From an uncultured Clostridia bacterium (GTDB lineage Bacteria > Bacillota > Clostridia > Oscillospirales > Acutalibacteraceae), in the NCBI GenBank assembly GCA_937880805.1, contig CALGRR010000039.1:1-56227 (forward strand): a DNA stretch of 56,227 nucleotides, given 5' to 3'. The notes under the pieces are model-generated. The model saw nothing but the letters and a program-made list of their open reading frames with translations. It was not told the origin of the DNA and ran no database searches. The stretch's first letter is position 1; each line of letters starts with the position of its first letter. This document shows positions 8,701-17,311 of this stretch, piece after piece. Made by a program: the position numbers and the translations under genes.

Positions 8701-9594
8701 TTACTGCTGAACAAAGACTCTCTTTACTTTTAAGAATTCCGAGCCGTCGATTTCACCCAGACCGATAAAATTGCCGTCAGGGTCGCATACTCTGTAGAAG
8801 CCCAGCATTTTCGGGCATTTGAGCCTCTGAAGAAAAAGCTCGCCGCCGTTTGAAAATCGCTTTGCCTGAGGCTCTGTAACCTGAATAAGCGGATAGCTTT
8901 CAAGTGCCTTCTCAACGGGTATCAAAGCCTTTTCAAGCACCCCGTTTTCCGCAAGCCTTGCAAGCTCCTCAACAGTTATTGCGTTTTCAAGGCTGAAGCC
9001 GTTTGCCTTGGTGCGTCTTAATTCTGTCATAACCGCACCGCAGCCGAGCTTTTCGCCCAAATCATCAATAAGGGTGCGTATATATGTGCCCGAAGAGCAT
9101 TCAACCGATATTGTATATTCCGCCTCTTCCTCTTTTGCGGAAAGCAATTCTATTGAAAAAACAGTTACCTCTCTCGGTTTTCTCTCAACCTCTATGCCCT
9201 TTCTTGCAAGGTCATAAAGTCTTTGTCCGTTAACCGAAACTGCCGAATACATCGGGGGCAGCTGGCTTATATCGCCCTCAAACTCCTTGAGTGCCTCCCT
9301 CACCTGCTCCGCCGTTGCTTCAACGGGCTTCGTTTCAAGCACCGTTCCCGTTATATCAAGGGTATCCGTTTTCGCACCGAGCCTGAACGATGCAACATAT
9401 GCCTTATCGTGGCTCGGCAAAAGCTCGCAAAACCTTGTTGCACCGCCGAGCATAACCGTCATAACCCCCGTTGCCATAGGGTCAAGAGTGCCCGTGTGCC
9501 CGCATTTCTTTTCCGAACATATGCGGCGGACCCTTGCAACAGCCCCGAAAGAAGTCATATCCTTTGGTTTATCAAGAATAATTAATCCTGTCAT
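8701..9594 (-). CDS. truB: tRNA pseudouridine(55) synthase
   Basis: Makes pseudouridine at position 55 in the T-loop of tRNAs. The N-terminus MTGLIILDKPKDMTSF and the catalytic motif GHTGTLDPMATGV (with the nucleophilic Asp) are diagnostic. LPPMYSAVSVNGQRLYDLAR and CSSGTYIRTLIDDLG follow, also conserved. The C-terminal ~60 residues fit the PUA-like domain. The length of 297 residues is normal. It stands alone here, whereas in many Firmicutes it is next to rbfA and ribF. Confidence 0.96.
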   Translation of the reverse strand: MTGLIILDKPKDMTSFGAVARVRRICSEKKCGHTGTLDPMATGVMTVMLGGATRFCELLPSHDKAYVASFRLGAKTDTLDITGTVLETKPVEATAEQVREALKEFEGDISQLPPMYSAVSVNGQRLYDLARKGIEVERKPREVTVFSIELLSAKEEEAEYTISVECSSGTYIRTLIDDLGEKLGCGAVMTELRRTKANGFSLENAITVEELARLAENGVLEKALIPVEKALESYPLIQVTEPQAKRFSNGGELFLQRLKCPKMLGFYRVCDPDGNFIGLGEIDGSEFLKVKRVFVQQ

Positions 9595-9657
9595 AAAACG
9601 CTCCGATAAATTGATGCTATTATTCTAACACAGTTTTTCGGATTATGCAATAAAAAA

Positions 9658-9688
9658 CACAGCCCCGCCGTCAACCGTGGCAGGGCTG
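9658..9688 (-). terminator. Terminator of the hydrogenase operon
   Basis: An imperfect stem (ACAGCCCTGCC pairing across a short loop with GGCGGGGCTGT on the minus strand) is followed by TTTTTTA on that strand, 18 bases past the hydA stop. Confidence 0.7.
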
Positions 9689-9705
9689 TTGCTTATTCGG
9701 AAAAA

Positions 9706-11451
9706 TTATTTATTATACATTGAACGCTTCACATAAGTTGTATGAAGAACCTCGTGTGCCTTATGGCTGCCGGGCTCGCCGAAATACTCCTTATAAACAG
9801 TCTTGACTGCTTCGCTTTCGTGTGACTTTCTTACGGGAAGGTTTTCGTCAGCAGCATAGAGTGCCTTGCCTCTGAGACCCTTGAGGTCAACAAAGTTGCG
9901 AACGCTTGCGGGCTGTATGGGCTGACCGCCGCCGTTTACGCAGCCGCCGGGGCAAGCCATAATCTCAACAAAGTGATAATCTGCTGTGCCGTTCTTGATA
10001 GCATCCATAACCTTCTTTGCGTTTGCAAGTCCGCTTGCTGCGCAAACCTTAACTTCCATACCTGCAACTGTGTATGAAGCTTCCTTAAGACCCTCTGTGC
10101 CTCTTACCTCTGTGAATTCAAGAGCCTTGAGTTCTTCGCCGGTAAGTGTTTCAACAGCAGTTCTGAGAGCAGCTTCCATAACGCCGCCGGTTGCGCCGAA
10201 GATAACGCCTGCACCGGTGCCTTCACCGAGAGGATTATCAAATTCTTCATCGGGAAGAGCGTTGAAGCTGATGCCTGCAGTTTCAATCATTCTTGCAAGC
10301 TCACGGGTTGTGAGAGCATAGTCAACATCAGCATAGCCGCTTGCTGACTGGTCTTCTCTGCCGCACTCAAATTTCTTTGCAGTACAAGGCATAATGCTTA
10401 CAACAACAATATCCTTGGGGTCAATGCCCATCTTCTCTGCATACCAGGTCTTTGTTACTGCACCGAACATCTGCTGGGGTGACTTACAGCTTGAAAGATG
10501 GTCAAGCTGGTCGGGATAGTAGTGCTCGCAGTATTTAACCCAACCGGGTGAGCAGGAGGTGATGAGGGGAAGAGCACCGCCGTTCTTGATTCTGTCAAGA
10601 AGCTCGTGAGCCTCTTCAAGAATTGTGAGGTCAGCGGAGAAATCTGTATCAAATACCTTGTCGAAGCCAAGGCGGCGAAGAGCTGCAACCATCTTGCCGG
10701 TTACATTTGTGCCGATTTCGTTGCCGAAGCATTCGCCGAGAGTAACTCTGATTGAAGGAGCAGTGTTAACAACAACAAACTTCTCGGGGTCGCTGATAGC
10801 TGCAAATACCTTTGCGGTATCATCCTTTTCATAGAGCGCACCTACAGGGCAGTTTACGATACACTGACCGCAGGATACGCAGGAGAAATCGTTGAGGGGA
10901 AGCTCGAAGGGTGAGCCGATGTGAGTATCGAAGCCTCTTGCACTTGCACCGATAACGCTGATAGCCTGATTGTTACAAGCTGCAACGCAACGGCGGCAAA
11001 GGATACACTTGCTGTTATCTCTGATCATATGAGCAGCAGAGTCATCATACTGAACCTCGGGATATGCACCCTCATATTTTGTTTCATCTTCAACGCCGTA
11101 GTCCTTGCAGAGCTTCTGAAGCTCGCAGTTGCCGCTGCGTACGCAGGAGAGGCATTCTCTTCTGTGGGTTGAAAGGATGAGTTCAAGGTTTGTTTTGCGG
11201 CTCTTTCTTACCTTCTCGGTGTTGGTAAAGATTTCCATACCCTCATTAACGGGGAATACGCAGGATGCAACAAGTGAGCGTGCACCCTTAACCTCTACCA
11301 TACACATACGGCAAGCACCGATTTCGTTGATTTCCTTAAGGTAGCAAAGAGTGGGGATTTCGATGCCCGCATATCTTGCAGCCTCAAGAATTGTTTTGCC
11401 CTTGGGAACACTCAGGGGCATATTATTTATTTTAATGTTTACCATTTCCAT
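9706..11451 (-). CDS. hydA: [FeFe]-hydrogenase catalytic subunit, bifurcating type
   Basis: The catalytic subunit (581 residues) of a cytoplasmic, NAD-linked electron-bifurcating hydrogenase. Domain order: an N-terminal [2Fe-2S] domain (CYLKEINEIGACRMC), a His-Cys [4Fe-4S] segment (HRRECLSCVRSGNCELQ), two [4Fe-4S] motifs (CILCRRCVAACNNQAI and CVSCGQCIVNCPVGAL), then the H-cluster domain. H-cluster motifs are TSCSPGW (around residue 300), MPCTAKKFE and EIMACPGGCVNGGGQP. The first reads TSCSP rather than the textbook TSCCP. A C-terminal SHE...VLHTTY tail is present. The start has GAGGAGG 9 bases upstream, 18 bases after hydB. With HydB and the NuoE-like subunit it should couple H2 to NADH and ferredoxin. 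The maturases HydE, HydF and HydG are not in the window. Confidence 0.93.
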   Translation of the reverse strand: MEMVNIKINNMPLSVPKGKTILEAARYAGIEIPTLCYLKEINEIGACRMCMVEVKGARSLVASCVFPVNEGMEIFTNTEKVRKSRKTNLELILSTHRRECLSCVRSGNCELQKLCKDYGVEDETKYEGAYPEVQYDDSAAHMIRDNSKCILCRRCVAACNNQAISVIGASARGFDTHIGSPFELPLNDFSCVSCGQCIVNCPVGALYEKDDTAKVFAAISDPEKFVVVNTAPSIRVTLGECFGNEIGTNVTGKMVAALRRLGFDKVFDTDFSADLTILEEAHELLDRIKNGGALPLITSCSPGWVKYCEHYYPDQLDHLSSCKSPQQMFGAVTKTWYAEKMGIDPKDIVVVSIMPCTAKKFECGREDQSASGYADVDYALTTRELARMIETAGISFNALPDEEFDNPLGEGTGAGVIFGATGGVMEAALRTAVETLTGEELKALEFTEVRGTEGLKEASYTVAGMEVKVCAASGLANAKKVMDAIKNGTADYHFVEIMACPGGCVNGGGQPIQPASVRNFVDLKGLRGKALYAADENLPVRKSHESEAVKTVYKEYFGEPGSHKAHEVLHTTYVKRSMYNK

Positions 11452-11469
11452 TATATTATGCCTCCTCTG

Positions 11470-13272
11470 TTAAGCTTTGATGATTGCACCGAACTTACAT
11501 GAATCCATGCAAGCACCGCACTTGATACACTTGGTTGTGTCGATTGTGTGGGGATTCTTGACTGTGCCGCTGATTGCACCAACGGGGCACTTTCTTGCAC
11601 AGAGAGTACAGCCCTTACACTTATCGGCAACGATTGAGTAGTTAAGAAGACCCTTACATACGCCTGCGGGGCACTTCTTATCAACAACGTGAGCAATATA
11701 TTCCTCACGGAAGAATTTAAGCGTTGCAAGAACTGGGTTGGGAGCAGTCTGACCAAGACCGCAGAGTGAGTTTTCTTTGATATAATATGCAAGCTCTTCA
11801 AGCTTATCAATATCTTCAAGAGTTCCGTTACCCTCGGTAATCTTCTCAAGAAGCTCCATCATACGCTTTGTGCCGATACGGCAGGGAGCACACTTACCGC
11901 AGGATTCGTCAACTGTGAAATCAAGGAAGAACTTTGCGATGTCAACCATACAGTTATCTTCGTCCATAACAATAAGACCGCCCGAACCCATCATACAGCC
12001 GATAGCTGTGAGGTTATCGTAGTCGATTGCTGTATCAATAAGGCTTGCGGGGATACATCCGCCGGAGGGACCGCCGGTCTGGGCAGCCTTGAACTTTTTG
12101 CCGTTGGGGATACCGCCGCCGATGTCATAGATAACTTCGCGGAGTGTTGTACCCATAGGAATTTCAACAAGACCTGTGTTTTCAATCTTGCCGCCGAGTG
12201 CAAATACCTTTGTGCCCTTTGATTTTTCAGTACCCATTGATGCAAACCACTCTGCACCCTTGAGGATAATCTGGGGAATGTTAGCAAAGGTTTCAACGTT
12301 ATTTTCTGTTGTGGGCTTGCCGAAAAGGCCCTTAACTGCGGGATAGGGAGGACGGGGTCTGGGCTCGCCTCTGTTACCTTCGATTGAAGTCATAAGAGCT
12401 GTTTCTTCACCGCAAACGAATGCACCTGCACCAAGGCGGATGAAGAGGTCAAAATCAAAGCCTGAATCAAAGATGTTCTTGCCGAGAATACCGTATTCTC
12501 TTGCCTGGTCAATAGCCTTCTGAAGACGTGCAACAGCGATGGGATATTCTGCACGAACATAAACATAACCTTCGGTTGCACCTGTTGCGTAACCGCAGAT
12601 AATCATAGCTTCGATAAGGCAATGGGGGTCACCTTCAAGAACGGAACGGTCCATAAATGCACCGGGGTCGCCTTCGTCAGCGTTACAAACAACATATTTC
12701 TGGTCTGCTGCGTTAGCTGCTGTGAAGCTCCACTTAAGACCGGTGGGGAATCCGCCGCCGCCTCTGCCGCGAAGACCTGAATCCTTAACAACCTGAATAA
12801 CATCCTCGGGCTTCATCTGTGTGAGAACCTTTTCAAGGGCGGCATAACCGTCCATTGCAATGTATTCATCAATGTTTTCGGGGTCGATAAGACCGCAGTT
12901 GCGAAGTGCAACTCTCTTCTGTGTTTTATAGAAGTTTGTGTCATTGAGTGAAAGAGTTTTGCCTGCTTCTTCAATAACACTTTCATCTGCATCCTTGTAA
13001 ACAAGTCTGTCAACGACACGGCCCTTAAGAAGATGCTCTGAAACGATTTCTGCAACGTCTGCTTCTGCAACACGGCTGTAGAAGGTTCCTTCAGGGTAAA
13101 TGATAACAACGGGGCCGAGAGCACAAAGACCGAAGCAACCCGTCTGAACAACCTTTACTTCCTCAGCAAGACCGTTCTTTTCAATCTCACTTTCAAAAGT
13201 TGAAATGAGTACCTTACTGCCCGATGAAGTACAGCCGGTACCGCCGCAAATCAATACATGGGAACGAATCAT
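11470..13272 (-). CDS. hydB: Bifurcating hydrogenase, NuoF-like flavin/NADH subunit
   Basis: The 600-residue diaphorase subunit. An N-terminal thioredoxin-like [2Fe-2S] domain (CGGTGCTSSGS and VVQTGCFGLC) is followed by the NuoF core. The FMN and NADH sites are GLRGRGGGGFPTGLKW, CNADEGDPGAFMDRS and GAGAFVCGEETALM. After that come an SLBB-like segment and the [4Fe-4S] motif SCGKCAPCRIGTKRM. A C-terminal two-cluster ferredoxin closes the protein (CKGCTLCARKCPVGAI and CIKCGACMDSCKFGAI). This order is that of HydB/HndC of trimeric bifurcating hydrogenases, where the FMN is thought to be the bifurcation site. It lies between the small [2Fe-2S] protein and HydA. Confidence 0.93.
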   Translation of the reverse strand: MIRSHVLICGGTGCTSSGSKVLISTFESEIEKNGLAEEVKVVQTGCFGLCALGPVVIIYPEGTFYSRVAEADVAEIVSEHLLKGRVVDRLVYKDADESVIEEAGKTLSLNDTNFYKTQKRVALRNCGLIDPENIDEYIAMDGYAALEKVLTQMKPEDVIQVVKDSGLRGRGGGGFPTGLKWSFTAANAADQKYVVCNADEGDPGAFMDRSVLEGDPHCLIEAMIICGYATGATEGYVYVRAEYPIAVARLQKAIDQAREYGILGKNIFDSGFDFDLFIRLGAGAFVCGEETALMTSIEGNRGEPRPRPPYPAVKGLFGKPTTENNVETFANIPQIILKGAEWFASMGTEKSKGTKVFALGGKIENTGLVEIPMGTTLREVIYDIGGGIPNGKKFKAAQTGGPSGGCIPASLIDTAIDYDNLTAIGCMMGSGGLIVMDEDNCMVDIAKFFLDFTVDESCGKCAPCRIGTKRMMELLEKITEGNGTLEDIDKLEELAYYIKENSLCGLGQTAPNPVLATLKFFREEYIAHVVDKKCPAGVCKGLLNYSIVADKCKGCTLCARKCPVGAISGTVKNPHTIDTTKCIKCGACMDSCKFGAIIKA

Positions 13273-13288
13273 ATTTCTTTAACCTCCA

Positions 13289-13660
13289 TTATGAGATAGC
13301 GTTGGTGATTGTGTATTCCGAGATAACCTTGCCGCCCTTAAGGTGCTTTTCAACAACCTCGGCTGCCTTTTCGGGGGTCATCTTGATGTAAGTAACCTTT
13401 TCTTTGTCTGCTTCAAAGATTTCAACAACGGGCTCATACTGGCAAACGCCGATGCAGCCTGTCTGTGTAACAGTAACCTTATCTGCAAGTCCTGCTTTGC
13501 TGATTTCTTCAACAAAAGCGTTAAGAACGGGTCTTGCACCCGCTGCGATACCGCAAGTTGCCATACCCACAACAACTCTGATGTCGCCGCTGCCTTCACG
13601 GAGAATAACCTTATCCTTCATCTTCTCTCTGATAGCAGCAAGTTCAGCCAATGATTTCAT
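13289..13660 (-). CDS. Thioredoxin-like [2Fe-2S] ferredoxin, HndB-like
   Basis: A 123-residue protein with a stand-alone [2Fe-2S] ferredoxin fold of the NuoE/NuoF N-terminal type. Its four cluster Cys fall in two groups, MATCGIAAGA and TGCIGVC, the second as in HydB. Proteins like this (HndB) are encoded in many NADP- or NAD-linked hydrogenase operons and probably relay electrons between subunits. It sits 16 bases before hydB. The start has GAGAGGAT upstream. The role is inferred from family and position. Confidence 0.85.
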   Translation of the reverse strand: MKSLAELAAIREKMKDKVILREGSGDIRVVVGMATCGIAAGARPVLNAFVEEISKAGLADKVTVTQTGCIGVCQYEPVVEIFEADKEKVTYIKMTPEKAAEVVEKHLKGGKVISEYTITNAIS

Positions 13661-13693
13661 AACATCTATCCTCTCTATTAATAATAAACAAAT

Positions 13694-14245
13694 TTATGAA
13701 AACGAAGAATAGCCCTCTTTGAGGTAATCCTCGATCCATTTTAAAACTTCCAAAGTATCAAGCGGAACACCGCCCAACACTTTTCTGAGCTCTTTTGTGT
13801 CAAGCTCAACGCTTGCGTTTTCTGTTCGGTGGATGAAAACCCAATCAATATCGGGTGCACCCTGAATCAGAACCGTTACGGTTGAAACAATATCGCCAAG
13901 CGGAGTAAAATCAAGATGATTTTTAAAGAATTCGGCAGTTACGGTTGTTCCCTTATTTTCAGGGTCATCCTTTTCGCTGACGGACTCTATTTTTATTGAG
14001 CCGCCCGTCTGCTCCGCCGCAAGCTTCAGCAGCGGCACACCGAGACCGACATTTCTTGTTGTTCTCGTTGTGTAGAAGGGATTCATAACATTTTCAACCG
14101 TTTCCCTGCTCATTCCGCAGCCGTCATCCTTAATTGTCAAGGTGAGCTTTTCTGCGGTTTCATCAAGAATTATTTCTATGTTTTCTGCTCCTGCCTTGAC
14201 GGAATTCTTTGCAATGTCAAGAACATTCAGTGATAATTCTTTCAT
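13694..14245 (-). CDS. GHKL ATPase (histidine-kinase-like ATP-binding protein) in the hydrogenase operon
   Basis: A 183-residue protein with a single HATPase domain: N-box LNVLDIAKNSVKAGA, G1 box DDGCGM, and FYTTRTTRNVGLGVPLLK as the ATP lid and G2 region. No sensor, phospho-acceptor or membrane segment is visible, so it is not a complete sensor kinase. The ATG at 14245 gives the start expected for the family (MKELSLNVLDIAKNS). The frame is open further upstream, but those extra 41 codons come from the inverted-repeat element next to it. No good Shine-Dalgarno site precedes the ATG because the element begins two bases away. Single-domain HATPases are recurrent in clostridial hydrogenase clusters, but their partners are not established. 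Confidence 0.8.
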   Translation of the reverse strand: MKELSLNVLDIAKNSVKAGAENIEIILDETAEKLTLTIKDDGCGMSRETVENVMNPFYTTRTTRNVGLGVPLLKLAAEQTGGSIKIESVSEKDDPENKGTTVTAEFFKNHLDFTPLGDIVSTVTVLIQGAPDIDWVFIHRTENASVELDTKELRKVLGGVPLDTLEVLKWIEDYLKEGYSSFS

Positions 14246-14247
14246 AG

Positions 14248-14520
14248 AGTGACGGTAGTAATCCGAACTGTGTTTTTTATCGGATGATTTCCGCCTTCCT
14301 TTCGTTAAAATACTCGCAAATCCACAAAGGATTTGCTCCGTTTTGTGCCTTAGTAAGCCAAAAATCATCTCGATAAAAAATCTTCGACCTGAAAGCGATG
14401 TATTTTAAAATGATTTTTGGCAGTTGAGTGAGCAGGAAGGCTGACGCCTTTCAATCACGAAACGCCGAAAAGCGTTGAAAAGACTCGCTTTCAGGCATTG
14501 TACGGATTGCTCCCGTCACT
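14248..14520. repeat. 273-bp inverted-repeat element inside the hydrogenase operon
   Basis: The left end (14248-14272) starts AGTGACGGTAGTAATCCG. The reverse complement of the right end starts AGTGACGGGAGCAATCCG. The two ends are imperfect terminal inverted repeats over about 25 bp. Inside are a hairpin around GCAAATCC/GGATTTGC and a long inverted pair CCAAAAATCAT/ATGATTTTTGG. The right 77 bases match 56151-56227 at 74 of 77 positions in the opposite orientation, so this is a dispersed family. The element supplies the last nine codons and the stop of the PHP gene and abuts the ATPase start codon. No ORF of its own. Confidence 0.8.
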
Positions 14521-15249
14521 CCAGCCTTTCAGCCTTTCAAAAAGCTTTTTTCGTATTTCCGCCTCATTGTCATCACAGTCAAGCTCAAAGCAATTAAGCC
14601 TTCCGCTGATGTCCCACAAATAATGGGCATCTGACGAAACAACAACGGGCTTGCCCGAAATAATCGGATGCTTTGCCTCGTATTCGGCTTTTTTATCGCC
14701 GTCGTGAAGCTCGGCACAGGGGAAATACGGAGTATCGGGAAAAACACCGAGGGTTGCGATAATTCCGTTTGCCTCTCTGTCGATATGGGCGGGATAACAA
14801 ATTCCGCCGTATTCATCAACAAGGGCGGGAGCCTCGTCAACCGTTATATCCGTTGCATTTGAGAGCAGATATTCTTCAATTCCGATAACCTCATCATTTT
14901 CATCAAGAATTTTCTGCTCGCCGAAAATATCAACACGGTTTTTAATAAGCATTCTGCGGTTTCTTATCGCTTCATCAAACCGCATTGCAGCTTCAAGCTC
15001 TTCAAACAGACAAACAAGATGAATATCTTCTGCCGTTGTAAGCTCCATTCCCGCAACGGGCACAATTCCGTTTGCTCTTGCCGTTTTATAAAACGCAGGG
15101 CAGTTGCGGCAGGTGTTATGGTCTGTCAGAGCCATAATATCAAGCTTTGCAACCACACCCATACCCGCAATGTTATTCGGAGTCATATCGTCATCGCCGC
15201 AGGGCGAAAGGCAGGAATGAATGTGCAAATCATAATAATACTTTTTCAT
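14491..15249 (-). CDS. PHP-domain phosphoesterase in the hydrogenase operon
   Basis: A 252-residue PHP protein (polymerase and histidinol phosphatase superfamily). Metal-binding motifs are DLHIHSCLSPCGDDDMTP, ALTDHNTCRN, GMELTTAEDIHLVCLF, CYPAHIDREANG and SSDAHYLWDI. The set is complete, so a metal-dependent phosphatase or phosphodiesterase is likely. PHP proteins of this kind recur next to clostridial hydrogenase and DRTGG genes; the substrate is unknown. The gene starts one base after the DRTGG gene. Its last nine residues (SDGSNPYNA) and stop codon are encoded by the inserted repeat element, so the original C-terminus has been replaced. Confidence 0.85.
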   Translation of the reverse strand: MKKYYYDLHIHSCLSPCGDDDMTPNNIAGMGVVAKLDIMALTDHNTCRNCPAFYKTARANGIVPVAGMELTTAEDIHLVCLFEELEAAMRFDEAIRNRRMLIKNRVDIFGEQKILDENDEVIGIEEYLLSNATDITVDEAPALVDEYGGICYPAHIDREANGIIATLGVFPDTPYFPCAELHDGDKKAEYEAKHPIISGKPVVVSSDAHYLWDISGRLNCFELDCDDNEAEIRKKLFERLKGWSDGSNPYNA

Positions 15250-15250
15250 A

Positions 15251-15577
15251 TCAGATTACCGAGCCGAGAAGCACGGCAGCCTCATATGCGGGCTTATCAA
15301 ACGAAAGCACGTTAACGCCTTTTGCATTTGCCGTTTCCTCAACACTCTTTTCGAGAGCTACTCCCTCTGCAAGAATGATGCAGGCAACATCGGCAAGGGA
15401 AGCAACAGCAACAATGTTGATGTTGGACATTATTGTTATCCACGCATCGTCTGCTTTGGCTCTGCCCATAACCCAGCTGAGAAGGTCACCTATATAGGCT
15501 CCCCTGATTTCTCTTTCTCCGTCGGGCATTGAGATGACTTTGAATCCTTCCTTTGCGGAAAGCTCGTTAACCGTCAT
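15251..15577 (-). CDS. DRTGG-domain protein 2
   Basis: A small protein of 108 residues. The ATG at 15577 has GGAGGTGA five bases upstream and overlaps the end of the preceding H-cluster gene by 11 bases, so the two are translationally coupled. The sequence (ISMPDGEREIRGAYIGDLLSWVMGRAK, then AWITIMSNINIVAVASLAD) resembles the DRTGG fold found in regulatory regions of CBS-DRTGG proteins and phosphotransacetylases, although the DRTGG motif itself is degenerate. It is a paralogue in fold of the 17311-17658 gene. A ligand-binding or regulatory role is inferred only. Confidence 0.7.
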   Translation of the reverse strand: MTVNELSAKEGFKVISMPDGEREIRGAYIGDLLSWVMGRAKADDAWITIMSNINIVAVASLADVACIILAEGVALEKSVEETANAKGVNVLSFDKPAYEAAVLLGSVI

Positions 15578-16859
15578 TTGAGTCACCTCCGTTATTTTCG
15601 CATATGAACTTTCTGATAAGCTCTTTATATTTGATAATACAGTCTTTTTCATCGGCGGTGCCCCTCACAACATCCTCTGCAAAAGCTCTGCAGGTCGGTG
15701 CTCCGCAGGAGCCGCAGTCAATGCCGGGCAATTCCTTTCGGAATGCCTGGATACGGGACATAAGCCTCATTGATTCGCCTATATTATCGCTCAATCTGTT
15801 AAGCGGATTATATTTCGGAAGCTCCGAAACAAAACGCTCGGTGGGGATATAGTTTTCCTCTGACTTCATATTGAGAGCCACAGGCATATATCTTCTTAAA
15901 GTGTGCAGACGGTTTTTGGCTATGTAGGGATTTTCGATTGTGAGCACTCCGCCCACACAGCCGCCGGGGCAGGCATTAAGCTCAACAAAATCTATGGGCG
16001 GAATGTTTCCGTCTTCAATCTGGTCGAGCACCGAAATAACATTGTTAATTCCGTCTGCCGCAAGAATTTTATCGGTCATCAGTGCCGAGCCTTCACCGCC
16101 GCAGATTGCCCAGCTCAAACCTATTCTGCCCGCCTGAGTGTTGAACTCGGGCTTCTTTTCACGCTTCATAACATTGATAAGGTGAAAATAGATTTCGCTC
16201 ATCGAAACAACTATGTCAACCTCGCTCTTGTAATCGCCGAAGCCGTTTCTTACATAGCTGACCTTTGCGGGGCACGGGGATATGAAGCAAATGCCTATAT
16301 CCTCACTTTTAAGCTCGGGATGAGCCTTAAGCGTTTCCTTTCTTGCGATTGATGCGGCAACCTCCATAGGCGGAAGCAGAGGCATCAGATTATCCTTGAG
16401 GAAAGGAAAGCGAATAAGAATAAGTCTTGTAACAACGGGGCACGCCGTGCTGATAACCGGCTTTTTGATGCCCTCTGTCTGAAGATATATTCTTGTGTAA
16501 GCCGAAACTATTTCCGCCGCCTTCGAAACTTCAAAAATATCGTCAAAGCCCAAATCAAGAAGCCCCTGAAGCACATAATCAATATCGTCAAGATTATCAA
16601 ACTGTGCAAACAGTGAAGGTGCGGGAAGTGCGATTTTGTATTTGTATTTGCTCAGTTCATCAAATGACTTGCAAACACTCTTTTTGGCATTATGGGTGCA
16701 ATGGCGGATGCATTCGCCGCAGTCTATGCAGCGGTCCGAATCAATCTCGGCACATCCGTTACGCACTCTTATAGCCTCCGTGGGGCAATGCTTCATACAG
16801 GTTGTGCACCCTGTGCACTTATCTGCATCAAGCGAAACCGAATGAAGATAAGTGTTCAT
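15567..16859 (-). CDS. H-cluster-domain protein, sensory-type [FeFe]-hydrogenase homologue
   Basis: A 430-residue protein. Two N-terminal [4Fe-4S] motifs (CTGCTTCMKHCP and CIDCGECIRHC) are followed by an H-cluster domain that keeps all four expected ligands: C140 in ISTACPVV, C196 in SPCPAK, and C297 and C301 in NACPGGCVGG. The proton-relay Cys that precedes the first ligand in catalytic enzymes is Ala139 here, and the GGGQP end is missing. A C-terminal FeS domain carries C382, C385, C390 and C407 (DCGSCGAPTC). This architecture matches putative sensory hydrogenases encoded beside bifurcating hydrogenases in Thermoanaerobacter-type clostridia. It probably reports H2 or redox state rather than producing H2. 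It lies downstream of an anti-sigma-type ATPase. Confidence 0.85.
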   Translation of the reverse strand: MNTYLHSVSLDADKCTGCTTCMKHCPTEAIRVRNGCAEIDSDRCIDCGECIRHCTHNAKKSVCKSFDELSKYKYKIALPAPSLFAQFDNLDDIDYVLQGLLDLGFDDIFEVSKAAEIVSAYTRIYLQTEGIKKPVISTACPVVTRLILIRFPFLKDNLMPLLPPMEVAASIARKETLKAHPELKSEDIGICFISPCPAKVSYVRNGFGDYKSEVDIVVSMSEIYFHLINVMKREKKPEFNTQAGRIGLSWAICGGEGSALMTDKILAADGINNVISVLDQIEDGNIPPIDFVELNACPGGCVGGVLTIENPYIAKNRLHTLRRYMPVALNMKSEENYIPTERFVSELPKYNPLNRLSDNIGESMRLMSRIQAFRKELPGIDCGSCGAPTCRAFAEDVVRGTADEKDCIIKYKELIRKFICENNGGDSNDG

Positions 16860-16888
16860 AAAAACATTCCTCTTTGACCGGCGGAGTA

Positions 16889-17311
16889 TCAGTAATTAAC
16901 CCTCATCGTGATGGTTGTTCCTTCGCCCACAACCGAGTCTATATGCATATAATCGGTGTATCTTTTCATATTGGGAAGACCCATACCTGCACCGAAGCCG
17001 AGCGAACGGATATTATCGGGGGCTGTTGAGAAGCCCTCCTGCATAGCCTGCTCTATGTTTGCAATGCCGGGTCCTTTATCTCTGAGTATGATTTCAACGC
17101 AGCTGTCGCTGACTATAACCTCTGCCTCACCGCCCGATGCATGAATAACCATATTGATTTCGCCTTCATACATTGCGATTGAAACTCTTCGGATTGTTTC
17201 GGGGTCTATTCCGAGCTGGCGAAGATTTTTCTTTACCTGAACAGAAGCCTGACCTGCCGAAGTGAAGCTTTCGCCGTCAACATTGAAACGAAAAGTCAAG
17301 GGTTCAGCCAT
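16889..17311 (-). CDS. Anti-sigma/RsbW-type ATP-binding protein
   Basis: A 140-residue GHKL protein of the serine-kinase anti-sigma type. The sequence begins MAEPLTFRFNVDGESFTSAG. The N-box is around RRVSIAMYEGEINMVIHA, G1 is LRDKGPGI, and G2 is LGFGAGMGLPNMKRY, followed by GTTITMRV. The ATG at 17311 overlaps the stop of the upstream DRTGG gene (TAATG) and has GGGGGAG upstream. RsbW-like proteins phosphorylate anti-anti-sigma partners, but no STAS partner or sigma factor is encoded in this operon. Its target may be one of the co-encoded proteins (inference). Confidence 0.85.
   Translation of the reverse strand: MAEPLTFRFNVDGESFTSAGQASVQVKKNLRQLGIDPETIRRVSIAMYEGEINMVIHASGGEAEVIVSDSCVEIILRDKGPGIANIEQAMQEGFSTAPDNIRSLGFGAGMGLPNMKRYTDYMHIDSVVGEGTTITMRVNY

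Noticed and set aside
13694..14368. 41-residue N-terminal extension of the ATPase as native sequence
   Set aside because: It is encoded by the inserted repeat element and its frame is probably fortuitous.
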